Shown piece by piece: positions 16,804 to 25,644 of a stretch of DNA of 64,000 bases. The position numbers and the translations under genes were made by a program. The notes under the pieces were generated by a model. The model did not search any database and was not told where the DNA came from. It saw only the letters and a list, made by a program, of their open reading frames with translations. Position 1 is the first letter of the stretch. Each line of letters starts with the position of its first letter. This stretch comes from CAYJBH01 sp964368815 (GTDB lineage Bacteria > Bacillota > Clostridia > Oscillospirales > Ruminococcaceae): the NCBI GenBank assembly GCA_964368815.1, contig CAYJDA010000009.1, positions 13,395 through 77,394 of the forward strand, in the 5' to 3' direction.

Positions 16804-19215
16804 TTAGCGGCTTACCGGTATCATGTTCCAAATATCTCTCGCATAATCCTGAACTGCACGATCGGCAGAGAATATACCTGCATTTGCAATGTTCATAAGG
16901 CTCATTTTATTAAATAGCATGCTATTTGTATATATCTCGCTAACCGTTGCCTGTGCCCTACGATAGTCAACAAAATCTGCCATAACCATATAGCTGTCGT
17001 GATATCTCAGGTTATTAACAAGGTCGGTAAAGCTGTTGCCGTTAATTCCATGCTCCATAAATTTTAACACCTCGGTTGCAACCGGGTCGCCATCGATATA
17101 TGGTGCGGGGTGGTACCCTACCCTTGCAAGCTGCTGTGCTTCCGGAGTTAGCATACCAAACTGTATAAAATTATCCTTCCCAACTGCTTCGGCTATCTCA
17201 ACGTTAGCGCCGTCCAACGTTCCGAGGGTAACTGCTCCGGAAAGCATAAACTTCATGTTTCCTGTTCCTGAAGCCTCGGTTCCCGCAAGTGAAATCTGCT
17301 CGCTTATTTCGGAAGCCGGCATTAACAGCTCGCTTGTAGTTACGTTATAATCCTCTAAATAAACTATCTTAATTAGGTCTCTTACCTGTGGGTCGGATTC
17401 TAACATTTTTTGAATGTTACAGATAAAGCGGATAATCTGTTTTGCAAGATAATATCCCGGCGCCGCCTTAGCTCCAAAAATATAGGTTTTGGGAACAAAG
17501 TTTTTAACTCTACCGTTTTTAATGTCGAGATACTGCGCCACTATATTTATTGCGTTAAGATGCTGCCTTTTATACTCATGCAGTCGCTTAACCTGGCAAT
17601 CCGTGATGGATTTAGGGTCGATAGCTATATCATAACGATCCTTAATGTGCTTTGCAAATGCAACCTTATTTTCCAGCTTAACCTTTCCGAGTTGCTCCAA
17701 AACACCGCAATCATCAACAAAGCGCTCCAACTTTTTCAGCGAGCCGGCACTTCTCATAAACTCTTCGCCAATGGTTTCCTTTAGTAGATTGGTGAGGCCC
17801 TTATTGCTCTGCATAAGCCAGCGGCGATAAGCAATGCCGTTGGTAACATTTTTAAATTTGGTTGGGAACAGCATATAATAATCTCTAAACACACTCTCTT
17901 TAATAATATCGGAGTGTAACTTAGAAACACCGTTTATGGAATGGGCAACATAGCAACATATGTTTGCCATTCTTATGTTACCGTTAGAGATTATCGCCAT
18001 GTATTCAACCTTGCCATGGTCGTTCGGGAAGTTTTCACGTAACAGCTCGCGCAAACGATGATCCATCTCGCACACTATCTGGTAAATTCTCGGCAGAACG
18101 TTGCGGAACATGTCCTCATTCCAATTTTCAAGTGCCTCTGCCATTACTGTATGGTTTGTGTAGGCAAAGGTTTTTTTGCAAACTTCAAACGCAGAATCCC
18201 AGTCGAACCCACAGTCGTCTAACAACAGGCGCATAAGCTCGGGAATTGCAAGTGTGGGATGGGTGTCATTAATATGAATAGCCACCTTTTCGGGTAGAAT
18301 ATCTATCGAGCCGTACTGCTCTAAATGGCGATTGATAATATCGCTCACCGAGGCGGCGGAGAAGAAATACTGCTGTTGTAGACGTAGAATTTTACCCTCG
18401 ATATGATTATCGTTGGGGTATAATACCTTGGAGATAAGCTCGGCGGCATGATTTTGACGCAGAGCGTTGGTGTAGTCGCCGCTGTTAAAGCTGTCCATAT
18501 CAAAGCTTGGAGCTTTAGCCGCCCAAAGGCGAAGCTGGCTCACACCGTCGCTACCGTAGCCGGCAACATACATATCGCTTGGAACCGCAAGCACCGGAGT
18601 GTAATTAATATGTTTAATCTCATGGTAGCTTCCGTACCAGTTTTCTACAAGCTCACCACCAAAACGAATTTCCTTTGCCTGTTCGGGGTGCGATTTAAGC
18701 CAAACTGTTCCGCCCGGCAACCAGTTGTCCGTCTCCTCACGCTGCCAGCCGTCAACTATTTTTTGCTTAAATATTCCGTATTCATAAAGAATTGAATACC
18801 CTGTTGCGGGCAGTTGTTCGGTAGCGAGTGCGTCGAGATAGCAGGCGGCAAGCCGTCCGAGACCGCCGTTTCCGAGGCCGGCATCCGGCTCACAGTCGAA
18901 TATATTCTCAAGTGCAAGGTCGTACTTTTTCATAACCTCTGAGGCGAGTTCCTCTAACTCCAGACTGTAAAGACTGGTTTTAAGGCTACGTCCCATCAAA
19001 AATTCCATCGAAAGATAGTAGACCTGTTTTTTGTTTTCTCCGTAAGTTTTAGATAGATAGTTTTTATGGCGATTACTCATTATCTGACGACAGATTCCGG
19101 AAAGCGCCCTGTATATGGTTTCCTGCGATGCGTTAACCGGTGTTGTTGAATAATCACGTTGCAGGGTATCGATTAACATCTTGTTAAGCTGGGTAACGGT
19201 TAGTTGTTCTTTCAC
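16804..19215 (-). CDS. glgP: glycogen/maltodextrin phosphorylase
   Basis: An 803-residue cytoplasmic GT35 enzyme that uses phosphate to release glucose-1-phosphate from alpha-1,4-glucan. The pyridoxal phosphate lysine lies in EASGTGNMKFMLSGA, and GNGGLGRLAACYLDALA near residues 115-131 is a family signature. Length is normal. The start is GTG at 19215, chosen because AAGAGG lies five bases before it. It is the first gene of a tight run with GH13, NfeD and SPFH genes, behind a good promoter. Confidence 0.97.
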   Translation of the reverse strand: MKEQLTVTQLNKMLIDTLQRDYSTTPVNASQETIYRALSGICRQIMSNRHKNYLSKTYGENKKQVYYLSMEFLMGRSLKTSLYSLELEELASEVMKKYDLALENIFDCEPDAGLGNGGLGRLAACYLDALATEQLPATGYSILYEYGIFKQKIVDGWQREETDNWLPGGTVWLKSHPEQAKEIRFGGELVENWYGSYHEIKHINYTPVLAVPSDMYVAGYGSDGVSQLRLWAAKAPSFDMDSFNSGDYTNALRQNHAAELISKVLYPNDNHIEGKILRLQQQYFFSAASVSDIINRHLEQYGSIDILPEKVAIHINDTHPTLAIPELMRLLLDDCGFDWDSAFEVCKKTFAYTNHTVMAEALENWNEDMFRNVLPRIYQIVCEMDHRLRELLRENFPNDHGKVEYMAIISNGNIRMANICCYVAHSINGVSKLHSDIIKESVFRDYYMLFPTKFKNVTNGIAYRRWLMQSNKGLTNLLKETIGEEFMRSAGSLKKLERFVDDCGVLEQLGKVKLENKVAFAKHIKDRYDIAIDPKSITDCQVKRLHEYKRQHLNAINIVAQYLDIKNGRVKNFVPKTYIFGAKAAPGYYLAKQIIRFICNIQKMLESDPQVRDLIKIVYLEDYNVTTSELLMPASEISEQISLAGTEASGTGNMKFMLSGAVTLGTLDGANVEIAEAVGKDNFIQFGMLTPEAQQLARVGYHPAPYIDGDPVATEVLKFMEHGINGNSFTDLVNNLRYHDSYMVMADFVDYRRAQATVSEIYTNSMLFNKMSLMNIANAGIFSADRAVQDYARDIWNMIPVSR

Positions 19216-19251
19216 GAAAGCCTCTTTCTTAAAAAATGATCCGTTTAGTTA

Positions 19252-19280
19252 ATTATATTAGATAATTGTGAATAATTCAA
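19252..19280 (-). promoter_or_regulatory. sigma-A-type promoter of glgP operon
   Basis: On the minus strand TTGAAT (19275-19280) and TATAAT (19252-19257) are 17 bases apart. This gives a leader of about 30 bases before the GTG of glgP. It lies back to back with the zapA promoter, 41 bases away. Confidence 0.75.
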
Positions 19281-19321
19281 TAAAGTTTTTAATTTTCGGC
19301 AAAATTACTTGAAAAAACAGG

Positions 19322-19350
19322 TTGATTTTTTATTCTTTTTTAGTTATAAT
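19322..19350 (+). promoter_or_regulatory. sigma-A-type promoter of zapA operon
   Basis: TTGATT (19322-19327) and TATAAT (19345-19350) with a 17-base spacer. Predicted start near 19357, just before an in-frame ATG at 19363 that has no ribosome binding site; the AGGAGA at 19381-19386 serves the ATG at 19393. Confidence 0.75.
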
Positions 19351-19392
19351 TGTTAATAAAGAATGAATTTGACCCAAAACAGGAGAATTATA

Positions 19393-19743
19393 ATGTCAAT
19401 GACTAAGGTTCGCCTTGATATCTGTGGGGGAGATTATGTTGTCTCCACCAACGATGATGAAGCATATCTGTTAGAGCTTGCAACAAAGTTAGATGCCGAC
19501 ATGAGAGAGATCATGACCGCATCTCCTTCCGCATCCGTTACTACAGCTGCGGTGCTTACTGCATTGAGCTATCTTGACGAATATCAAAAGGGCCAAACCA
19601 CTGCGGAAAATATGCGTGCTCAGATTAAGGATTACTTAGAGGATGCCGCACGAAGCAAGATGGAACTTGAAGATGTTAAGCGTGAGCTTAACCGCACCAA
19701 GCGGGAACTTTCCGGAAATAAAAAGGATAATGACTATTTTTGA
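19393..19743 (+). CDS. zapA: cell division protein ZapA
   Basis: A 116-residue protein that bundles FtsZ filaments at midcell. The N-terminal domain (MTKVRLDICGGDYVVS, then DDEAYLLELATKLDADMREI) is the ZapA fold, and the C-terminal 45 residues form a charged coiled coil for dimerisation. The ATG at 19393 is preferred over one 30 bases upstream because AGGAGA lies six bases before it. The stop overlaps the TTG start of the next gene by four bases. zapA followed by a U32 gene is a recurring clostridial arrangement. Confidence 0.88.
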   Translation: MSMTKVRLDICGGDYVVSTNDDEAYLLELATKLDADMREIMTASPSASVTTAAVLTALSYLDEYQKGQTTAENMRAQIKDYLEDAARSKMELEDVKRELNRTKRELSGNKKDNDYF

Positions 19744-21728
19744 TTAACTACGGCTGTTTAAATCAACCCGAGATAGCGGCACCGGCCGGCAACCTCGAGA
19801 TGTTAACCGCCGCTGTTCGTTGTGGAGCAGATGCTGTTTACCTTGGTTTAAAAAAATTTAGCGCAAGAGCCTTTGCCAACAACTTTTCAAAGGATGATCT
19901 GCACCTTGCCACCGGCTATTGCCATGCACGTGGGGTGCGGATTTTTGTTGCAATAAATACCTTAGTTTATAACGAAGAGCTAACTGAGCTAAAGCAGGCA
20001 ATTACCGAAATTGCCGAATGCGGTGTTGATGCCGTTATAGTTCAGGACATGGCGGCACTCTACCTTGCAAAAAAATTATGTCCCGACATTGCAATCCATG
20101 CATCAACCCAGTGTAGCACCCTAACGGCAGATGGGGTTCGCTTTTTAGGGGATAGTGGATTTAAACGCGTTGTTATAGGAAGAGAGGCAGGAATTGAGGA
20201 GGTTACCGCCGCAGTAAACACCGGTGTTGAAATTGAGATGTTTGTTCACGGTGCTCTGTGCTACTCCCTGTCCGGCGGTTGTTATATGAGTGCATTTTTA
20301 GGAGGGCGGAGTGCGAACCGTGGCCGCTGTGCCAGCCCGTGTCGGTTGCCCTACAACGGCGGCTCGTCACTGCTCTCGCTTCGAGACCTCAGCCTTTTGG
20401 ATAATCTACCGGAGTTAAAGGCGGCTGGCGTTTGTTCTGTTAAAATTGAGGGCAGAATGAGAACGCCGGAATATGTTGCCGCTGCTGTTGATGCCACCGT
20501 TAAGGCTCGGCAGGGCGAATCCTACGACGAAAACACACTTATGAATGCATTCAGTCATGGTGGATTTACTAAGGGATATTACAACGGTAGCCAGGACCCT
20601 CAAATATTTGGAGCAAGAACCGAGCGGGACCACACCTTAACCAAGGCGGTTTTACCGAAGCTTCATTCATTATATCGCACCGAAAGGCAATCGGTTCCTA
20701 TTTCCTTAACGCTTACACTTAGCGACAATTTATTAACTCTTGGTATAAACTGCGGACAAGATTACATTGAGGATACGATAGAGGTGGTTACCGAACCCAC
20801 CGAAAAGGATCAGGAAAACGCCCTTAAAAACGCTCTTTTAAAGCTTGGCGGAACCCCTTTTTATGCCGACAATGTTGCGCTTAATCTGCAACCTCAATTA
20901 TTTGTACCCTCCTCAGCCGTTTCATCGCTTCGAAAAGAGCTTATTCAAAAACTTTTAAGCCGCCGTGAAAAGATTGTTCCTCATAACATTAACTCCTATG
21001 AACTACCGTTATTCGAGCCTGTTAAGCGTGCCGATAGGGCAAGCTTGAGAATAAGAATTAGTAACCCAAACAGCTTATCCGAGCTTTCGCAAAGCACTCT
21101 TAATCGCATTGAGTATATTATACTTCCAGTAGAATTTTGTGAAATATTACAAAAAGAGCTGGTCGATAAAGCTATAGTAGAGTATTCGAGAGGCTGTAGT
21201 GATAAGGAGAGAGCAAGACTTTACAAAAAGGCAACTGCTCTTGGATATACCCGACACATTATCGACAATCCATCGCATTTCGCCCTAAGAGGTGAGCTAT
21301 ATGGCGGATTTGGACTTAATATCACTAACCGTTTATCGATGGATTTTTATCTCTCACAGGGGCTAAAGGATATTACCCTTTCGCCCGAGATATCGGCGGC
21401 GGCAACGCGAGGTTTTGGTTACGGGGTCGGGGTGATCGGATACGGACATATTCCGCTAATGATGTCGGCGGCTCTGCCGGATTGCGACATTAATAAAGGA
21501 ATTACCGACAGGAAGCAAAAAATAATAAGGGTTACCGAAAGGCAGGGATTTGTTGAGCTGTTAAATCCTATTCCTTTATATATCGGTGATCGGCAGGATG
21601 AGTTTAAGGTTGATTTTTTTACGCTTCATTTTACCGACGAGCCCCCGAAAAGGGTTTTAGAGGTAATAAACATGTTTTTAGAGGAAAGAGGTTATGACGG
21701 GGAGTATACAAGGGGACTATACTATTAA
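19740..21728 (+). CDS. U32 family peptidase/RlhA-type protein
   Basis: A 662-residue member of the U32 family. The N-terminal 250 residues carry the barrel with EIAAPAGNLEML, the signature EMFVHGALCYSLSGGCYMS (about residues 165-190) and the cysteine cluster NRGRCASPCRLPY, which in relatives helps hold an iron-sulfur cluster. Members modify 23S rRNA (RlhA) or form hydroxylases of the UbiU/UbiV type; others are called collagenase-like. The C-terminal half matches the longer form with an added domain. The start is TTG, overlapping the zapA stop (TTGA), with AAGGA about 12 bases upstream. Substrate is uncertain. Confidence 0.88.
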   Translation: MINYGCLNQPEIAAPAGNLEMLTAAVRCGADAVYLGLKKFSARAFANNFSKDDLHLATGYCHARGVRIFVAINTLVYNEELTELKQAITEIAECGVDAVIVQDMAALYLAKKLCPDIAIHASTQCSTLTADGVRFLGDSGFKRVVIGREAGIEEVTAAVNTGVEIEMFVHGALCYSLSGGCYMSAFLGGRSANRGRCASPCRLPYNGGSSLLSLRDLSLLDNLPELKAAGVCSVKIEGRMRTPEYVAAAVDATVKARQGESYDENTLMNAFSHGGFTKGYYNGSQDPQIFGARTERDHTLTKAVLPKLHSLYRTERQSVPISLTLTLSDNLLTLGINCGQDYIEDTIEVVTEPTEKDQENALKNALLKLGGTPFYADNVALNLQPQLFVPSSAVSSLRKELIQKLLSRREKIVPHNINSYELPLFEPVKRADRASLRIRISNPNSLSELSQSTLNRIEYIILPVEFCEILQKELVDKAIVEYSRGCSDKERARLYKKATALGYTRHIIDNPSHFALRGELYGGFGLNITNRLSMDFYLSQGLKDITLSPEISAAATRGFGYGVGVIGYGHIPLMMSAALPDCDINKGITDRKQKIIRVTERQGFVELLNPIPLYIGDRQDEFKVDFFTLHFTDEPPKRVLEVINMFLEERGYDGEYTRGLYY

Positions 21729-22128
21729 AACCGGCGGGATTAGCGAAACAAAAAAAATAGCCGCCGAGCTTGCAAAAACTTTAAAAGGCGGAGAGCTTAT
21801 ACTGTTAGAGGGTGATCTCGGTGCCGGAAAGACTGCGTTTTGCAGTGGAATTTTTGAAGCTCTGGGCTGTAACGGACACTGCAGTTCCCCCACCTTTTCG
21901 ATTGTTAACATCTATGATTCAAATCCTACATTTGCACATATGGATTTATACCGTATTAATGAAAAAGAGCTGGAGCAAACCGGAATTTTCGACCTGCTTT
22001 ATGATGGCGCAGTTGTAGCGGTGGAATGGGCATCTAACGCACCGTCGCTTATTAAGGATGCCGACATAATAGTTAACATTAAAATAATTGATGAAAACAG
22101 CAGAGAAATAACCATAAGGAGGCTGTGA
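21694..22128 (+). CDS. tsaE: tRNA threonylcarbamoyladenosine biosynthesis ATPase TsaE
   Basis: A 144-residue P-loop ATPase needed with TsaB and TsaD to make t6A at position 37 of ANN-decoding tRNAs. The Walker A motif is EGDLGAGKTAF (about residues 39-49), and SSPTFSIVNIY and HMDLYRI are family signatures. The ATG lies 35 bases inside the end of the U32 gene. It is followed after six bases by tsaB; tsaD is not in the window. The first eight or so residues may be extra, since relatives often begin nearer TIKTGGISET. Confidence 0.93.
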   Translation: MTGSIQGDYTIKTGGISETKKIAAELAKTLKGGELILLEGDLGAGKTAFCSGIFEALGCNGHCSSPTFSIVNIYDSNPTFAHMDLYRINEKELEQTGIFDLLYDGAVVAVEWASNAPSLIKDADIIVNIKIIDENSREITIRRL

Positions 22129-22134
22129 TATTAT

Positions 22135-22806
22135 ATGATTGTATTCGCACTGGATAGCAGTACCGCCTCGGCATCGGTTTCGATAATTAAAAATGAAGCC
22201 ACGCTTTTTTCCGAAACAACCAACTTTGGAACCACCCACAGTGAAAACCTTATGCCACTTTGCGACAAGGCATTTAAGGCAACGGGATTAACCCCGTTGG
22301 ATATAGATCTTTTTGCCGTTTGTAACGGTCCGGGAAGCTATACCGGTCTACGTATCGGGGTTTCGGTTATTAAAGGGTTTGCATATGCAACAAATAAGCC
22401 TACCGTAGCGGTAAGCACACTAAAAACCCTTGCTTGCGCAGCGCATACCGATGGTTGCGGAAATGTTGTTGCTCTTTTAAATGCAAGGCGTGGGAATTAT
22501 TTTTGTGCGGCCTATCGGTTTATTAAAGGGGACATCACCGAGTTGATATCACCACGACTTGCACCGGGAGATGAAATATACAGCTATTTTGGCGGTGAAG
22601 ATTTTATTCTAACCGGAGACGGAGCACAGCTGTTTTTTGATACACAAGAAAACGACCTACCACTAACTATAACGGTGTCAAAAAACAATATGCCTTCTGC
22701 CGAAATTGCGGCAAGGTTAGCGATAGAGGATTATAAGCATAACGGCGGTTTAAGCGCCGAGGAGTTACTGCCGGCATACATCCGAGAGGTTCATATCGGT
22801 CCATAA
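22135..22806 (+). CDS. tsaB: tRNA threonylcarbamoyladenosine biosynthesis protein TsaB
   Basis: A 223-residue inactive-kinase-fold partner of TsaD. The N-terminus (IVFALDSSTASASVSI) and GPGSYTGLRIGVSVIKGFA near residues 64-82 are the TsaB signatures. It forms the scaffold that joins TsaD and TsaE. Tightly linked to tsaE. A 125-base gap with its own promoter separates it from the next gene. Confidence 0.94.
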   Translation: MIVFALDSSTASASVSIIKNEATLFSETTNFGTTHSENLMPLCDKAFKATGLTPLDIDLFAVCNGPGSYTGLRIGVSVIKGFAYATNKPTVAVSTLKTLACAAHTDGCGNVVALLNARRGNYFCAAYRFIKGDITELISPRLAPGDEIYSYFGGEDFILTGDGAQLFFDTQENDLPLTITVSKNNMPSAEIAARLAIEDYKHNGGLSAEELLPAYIREVHIGP

Positions 22807-22873
22807 TAAAAAACGGCTGTATTTTTATTTACATGGAAATTATTAAATTTTTATTAAGATTGCACATTTTTTA

Positions 22874-22902
22874 TTGACAAACTTTGTGATAAAGTTTATG
22901 AT
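22874..22902 (+). promoter_or_regulatory. strong sigma-A-type promoter of the ABC exporter operon
   Basis: TTGACA (22874-22879), 17-base spacer, TATGAT (22897-22902). A start near 22909 would leave a short leader to the ATG at 22932 and would exclude a GTG at 22905 as start codon. Confidence 0.78.
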
Positions 22903-22931
22903 GAGTGAGTAATAACCATGGAGAAAATCGG

Positions 22932-23849
22932 ATGGAACTTTTAAAGCTTGAGGGAGTAACAAAACGAATAAAGAAAAAAACAATTGTAGACAATATAAGC
23001 CTAACGGTAAACAGCGGCGAAATTGTTGGATTTCTCGGCCCTAACGGAGCCGGCAAAACCACTACCATTAAGATGATAATGGGTCTTTTTTCTATAACCG
23101 GAGGCAAGATATCTGTTTGCGGACAGGATGTTGCAACTAATTTTGAAAAGGCAATGAGCAATGTTGGTGGTATTGTTGAAAACCCCGACCTATATAAAGG
23201 ATTAACAGGGCGACAAAACCTTCAATACTTTGCTCAGTTTCACAATAAGGAGGCTGAAAAAAATATCGATTCTGTTATCGAGCTGGTTAAGATGAAGGAT
23301 AGGATAGATACCAAGATAAAAACCTATTCTCTGGGTATGCGTCAGCGTGTTGGTCTTGCACAGGCGCTGTTACACATGCCTCCACTGCTGATTTTAGACG
23401 AGCCGACCAACGGACTTGACCCTATTGGTATTAAAGAGCTTCGTGAGCTGTTAAAGCATTTAGCCCAAAATGCCGACACCGGAGTTTTTATAAGTAGCCA
23501 TCTTCTATCCGAGATGGAGCTGATGTGCGATAGAATTTATGTTATCGACAACGGTGTTATTATCGGCGAAAAAACCATGGGGCAACAGGAAAATGTAGAG
23601 GAAGTTTTCCAGTACACCTTCATGACCGACCGTAATAAAGAGGTTTTAGAAATGTTTAAGGCATTAGGCACCAACTGCACCATGCTACCCGACGGTGTAA
23701 ACCTTGTTATGAAAAACGATGAGATACCGAAAATTGTTGCCGACCTCGTCGGTAAGGGGATTAATATATACGCTGTAAACCGTGAGCAACGCTCGCTGGA
23801 ACACGACTTTATCTCCATGACGACCGGTTCAAAAACGCAGATATCTTAA
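22932..23849 (+). CDS. ABC transporter ATP-binding protein (ABC-2 exporter type)
   Basis: A 305-residue ATPase. Walker A is GPNGAGKTTT, the signature reads YSLGMRQRVGLAQALL, and Walker B is LLILDEPTNGLDP. The C-terminal 80 residues are an extra domain usual for the bacitracin/lantibiotic and Gld-like exporter ATPases. The ATG at 22932 has GGAG eight bases upstream; a GTG 27 bases earlier falls at or before the predicted transcription start. It works with the permease encoded 23 bases downstream. Confidence 0.92.
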   Translation: MELLKLEGVTKRIKKKTIVDNISLTVNSGEIVGFLGPNGAGKTTTIKMIMGLFSITGGKISVCGQDVATNFEKAMSNVGGIVENPDLYKGLTGRQNLQYFAQFHNKEAEKNIDSVIELVKMKDRIDTKIKTYSLGMRQRVGLAQALLHMPPLLILDEPTNGLDPIGIKELRELLKHLAQNADTGVFISSHLLSEMELMCDRIYVIDNGVIIGEKTMGQQENVEEVFQYTFMTDRNKEVLEMFKALGTNCTMLPDGVNLVMKNDEIPKIVADLVGKGINIYAVNREQRSLEHDFISMTTGSKTQIS

Positions 23850-23872
23850 CTTGAGGAAGGAACAATTAAATC

Positions 23873-25633
23873 ATGAATTTTTTTAAACAGATACCTGCCG
23901 AAGCGAAAAAAATGCTTCGTTCAAAGTTTATATTAATATCATTTATTACAATATTTCTTTTAATTGTGGTAGGTGGTCCGCTCTTTTCGTATATAACAAC
24001 AGCCCTTATGTCGAACAACAGCTACTACTACGGCCATAGCGACCCTGTTATTATTGATGGTGTGGAGTATGACGGCGATAGCGATATGATATGGGAGTAT
24101 CGCAACCTGCTTGATCAGCAGGAATATAACCAGGATGTTGAATATGAAAGTGAAGTATCGGAGAAGTATATAACCGAGATAACCGCTCTTATGATGGAGT
24201 TTTTGGAATCCTATATCCCCTTTGCAACCACCGACTACTCCGAGGATATATATGATTACAGGGAACAATTTTCCTATCGGATGAGGGATAAGGTTGTTCA
24301 GCTCTACTTCTTAGAGCAGGAAGAAATAACTGAATCTGCACTTACCGAAACCTCGATGTATATCTACTATTTCGATGTGACTACAATTTTAACATACAAC
24401 GATTTAACCGATGTTGAAAGAAGTGAAAAGATTGCCTCTCTCGAGCAGGACCTCAGCGATTATGATAGCTTGATGCGAGAGAATGACTTCTCAAAATACG
24501 TCGACCTTCAGATGCGCAGCTTCGATGAAACTATACAGGAAAACCTTAACAGGATTGAGACATTGGAGCAGGATTTAATTGATAATCCCGAACAGGAAGA
24601 AATGGTATCGGAGGAAATAGAAGGCCTTCTTTTAAACAATAAGCGTATTGAGGAAAATTCAATACCTATGCTGCTATATCGCCTCGAAAACAATATTGTT
24701 ATAGATGACGGAAGCTGGCAGGACAAGGCAATACAGTCTATGGAAAGAAGCCAAGACACCATTGTTTATACCCAAAGTGAGATTGATAACGCATCCGAAG
24801 AAAAGTTTCATGAAGACCAGTGGATGGCGGACAGATACGGCACCTTTGCCGCCTATATAGAGTCCCTCGAAAAGCAAATCACTGAGGCTCAGGAAGAATT
24901 ATTTATCTCCCAGAGCTCGGTTGACAGCGGTAGGCCCGACATGAAATATGTTGAAGACGGCGCAAGAGCTCGAGTTTACGGTAACTTCTCCTCTATGTTG
25001 TTGGTTATGGTTTTTGCGGTTCTTTTGGGCGGATGGCTTATAGCTACCGAATTTTCCAGCGGAACAGTAAGGCTGTTGATGATAAGGCCAAGAACCAGAA
25101 CAAAAGTTTTATATTCTAAATATTTGGCCGGCCTTAAGCTAACACTAATAATGTTCTTTGCTATTTTTATTGTAACGATTATCGTGAGCGGTATTACAAA
25201 TGGATTTGCCGATTACGGATATCCAAACTACACAGCAAGCGGCGAGCAGAACTTCTTTTTAATGCTTATCACACATATTCTTGCCTCTGCAACCGTTATT
25301 GCATTTGTATATAGTTTAAGCTTTTCCATGTCGGTGATAACAAAAAATATAGCGGTTTCGATTATTATTCCCGTTTTGATTATGTTCGGTGGATTTATCC
25401 TGATGGGATGGCTTACTCAGCGCCCGGCAGTGGACATTCTTGCATTTACTCCGCTACTCTATATAACCTTCTACGACCTATTCACACCCAATACCTACTC
25501 GATAACCAATGATCTTATCGAAAAAGGCATGCCGCTGTCCGTAGGCTTAGGTGTAGCAGTAATGTTGGTGTACTCGGCTGTTTTGATGGTAGCAGCTACC
25601 TTTGTATTCAAGAAAAAGGATATAACAAACTAA
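23873..25633 (+). CDS. ABC-2 type exporter permease with large extracytoplasmic domain
   Basis: A 586-residue membrane protein. One helix lies near residues 20-43, then about 330 hydrophilic, acidic residues (roughly 45-370) with strong coiled-coil character, then five C-terminal helices (from about residue 373) ending in FVFKKKDITN. This is the layout of ABC-2 permeases with a large outside loop between helices 1 and 2. The exported substrate is unknown. The acidic coiled loop may reach into the wall, which would fit the neighbouring PASTA protein, but this is inference. Confidence 0.85.
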   Translation: MNFFKQIPAEAKKMLRSKFILISFITIFLLIVVGGPLFSYITTALMSNNSYYYGHSDPVIIDGVEYDGDSDMIWEYRNLLDQQEYNQDVEYESEVSEKYITEITALMMEFLESYIPFATTDYSEDIYDYREQFSYRMRDKVVQLYFLEQEEITESALTETSMYIYYFDVTTILTYNDLTDVERSEKIASLEQDLSDYDSLMRENDFSKYVDLQMRSFDETIQENLNRIETLEQDLIDNPEQEEMVSEEIEGLLLNNKRIEENSIPMLLYRLENNIVIDDGSWQDKAIQSMERSQDTIVYTQSEIDNASEEKFHEDQWMADRYGTFAAYIESLEKQITEAQEELFISQSSVDSGRPDMKYVEDGARARVYGNFSSMLLVMVFAVLLGGWLIATEFSSGTVRLLMIRPRTRTKVLYSKYLAGLKLTLIMFFAIFIVTIIVSGITNGFADYGYPNYTASGEQNFFLMLITHILASATVIAFVYSLSFSMSVITKNIAVSIIIPVLIMFGGFILMGWLTQRPAVDILAFTPLLYITFYDLFTPNTYSITNDLIEKGMPLSVGLGVAVMLVYSAVLMVAATFVFKKKDITN

Positions 25634-25644
25634 GGAACGCTTAA

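Noticed and set aside
22905..22931. GTG start for the ABC ATPase
   Set aside because: No ribosome binding site and it lies at or before the predicted transcription start.
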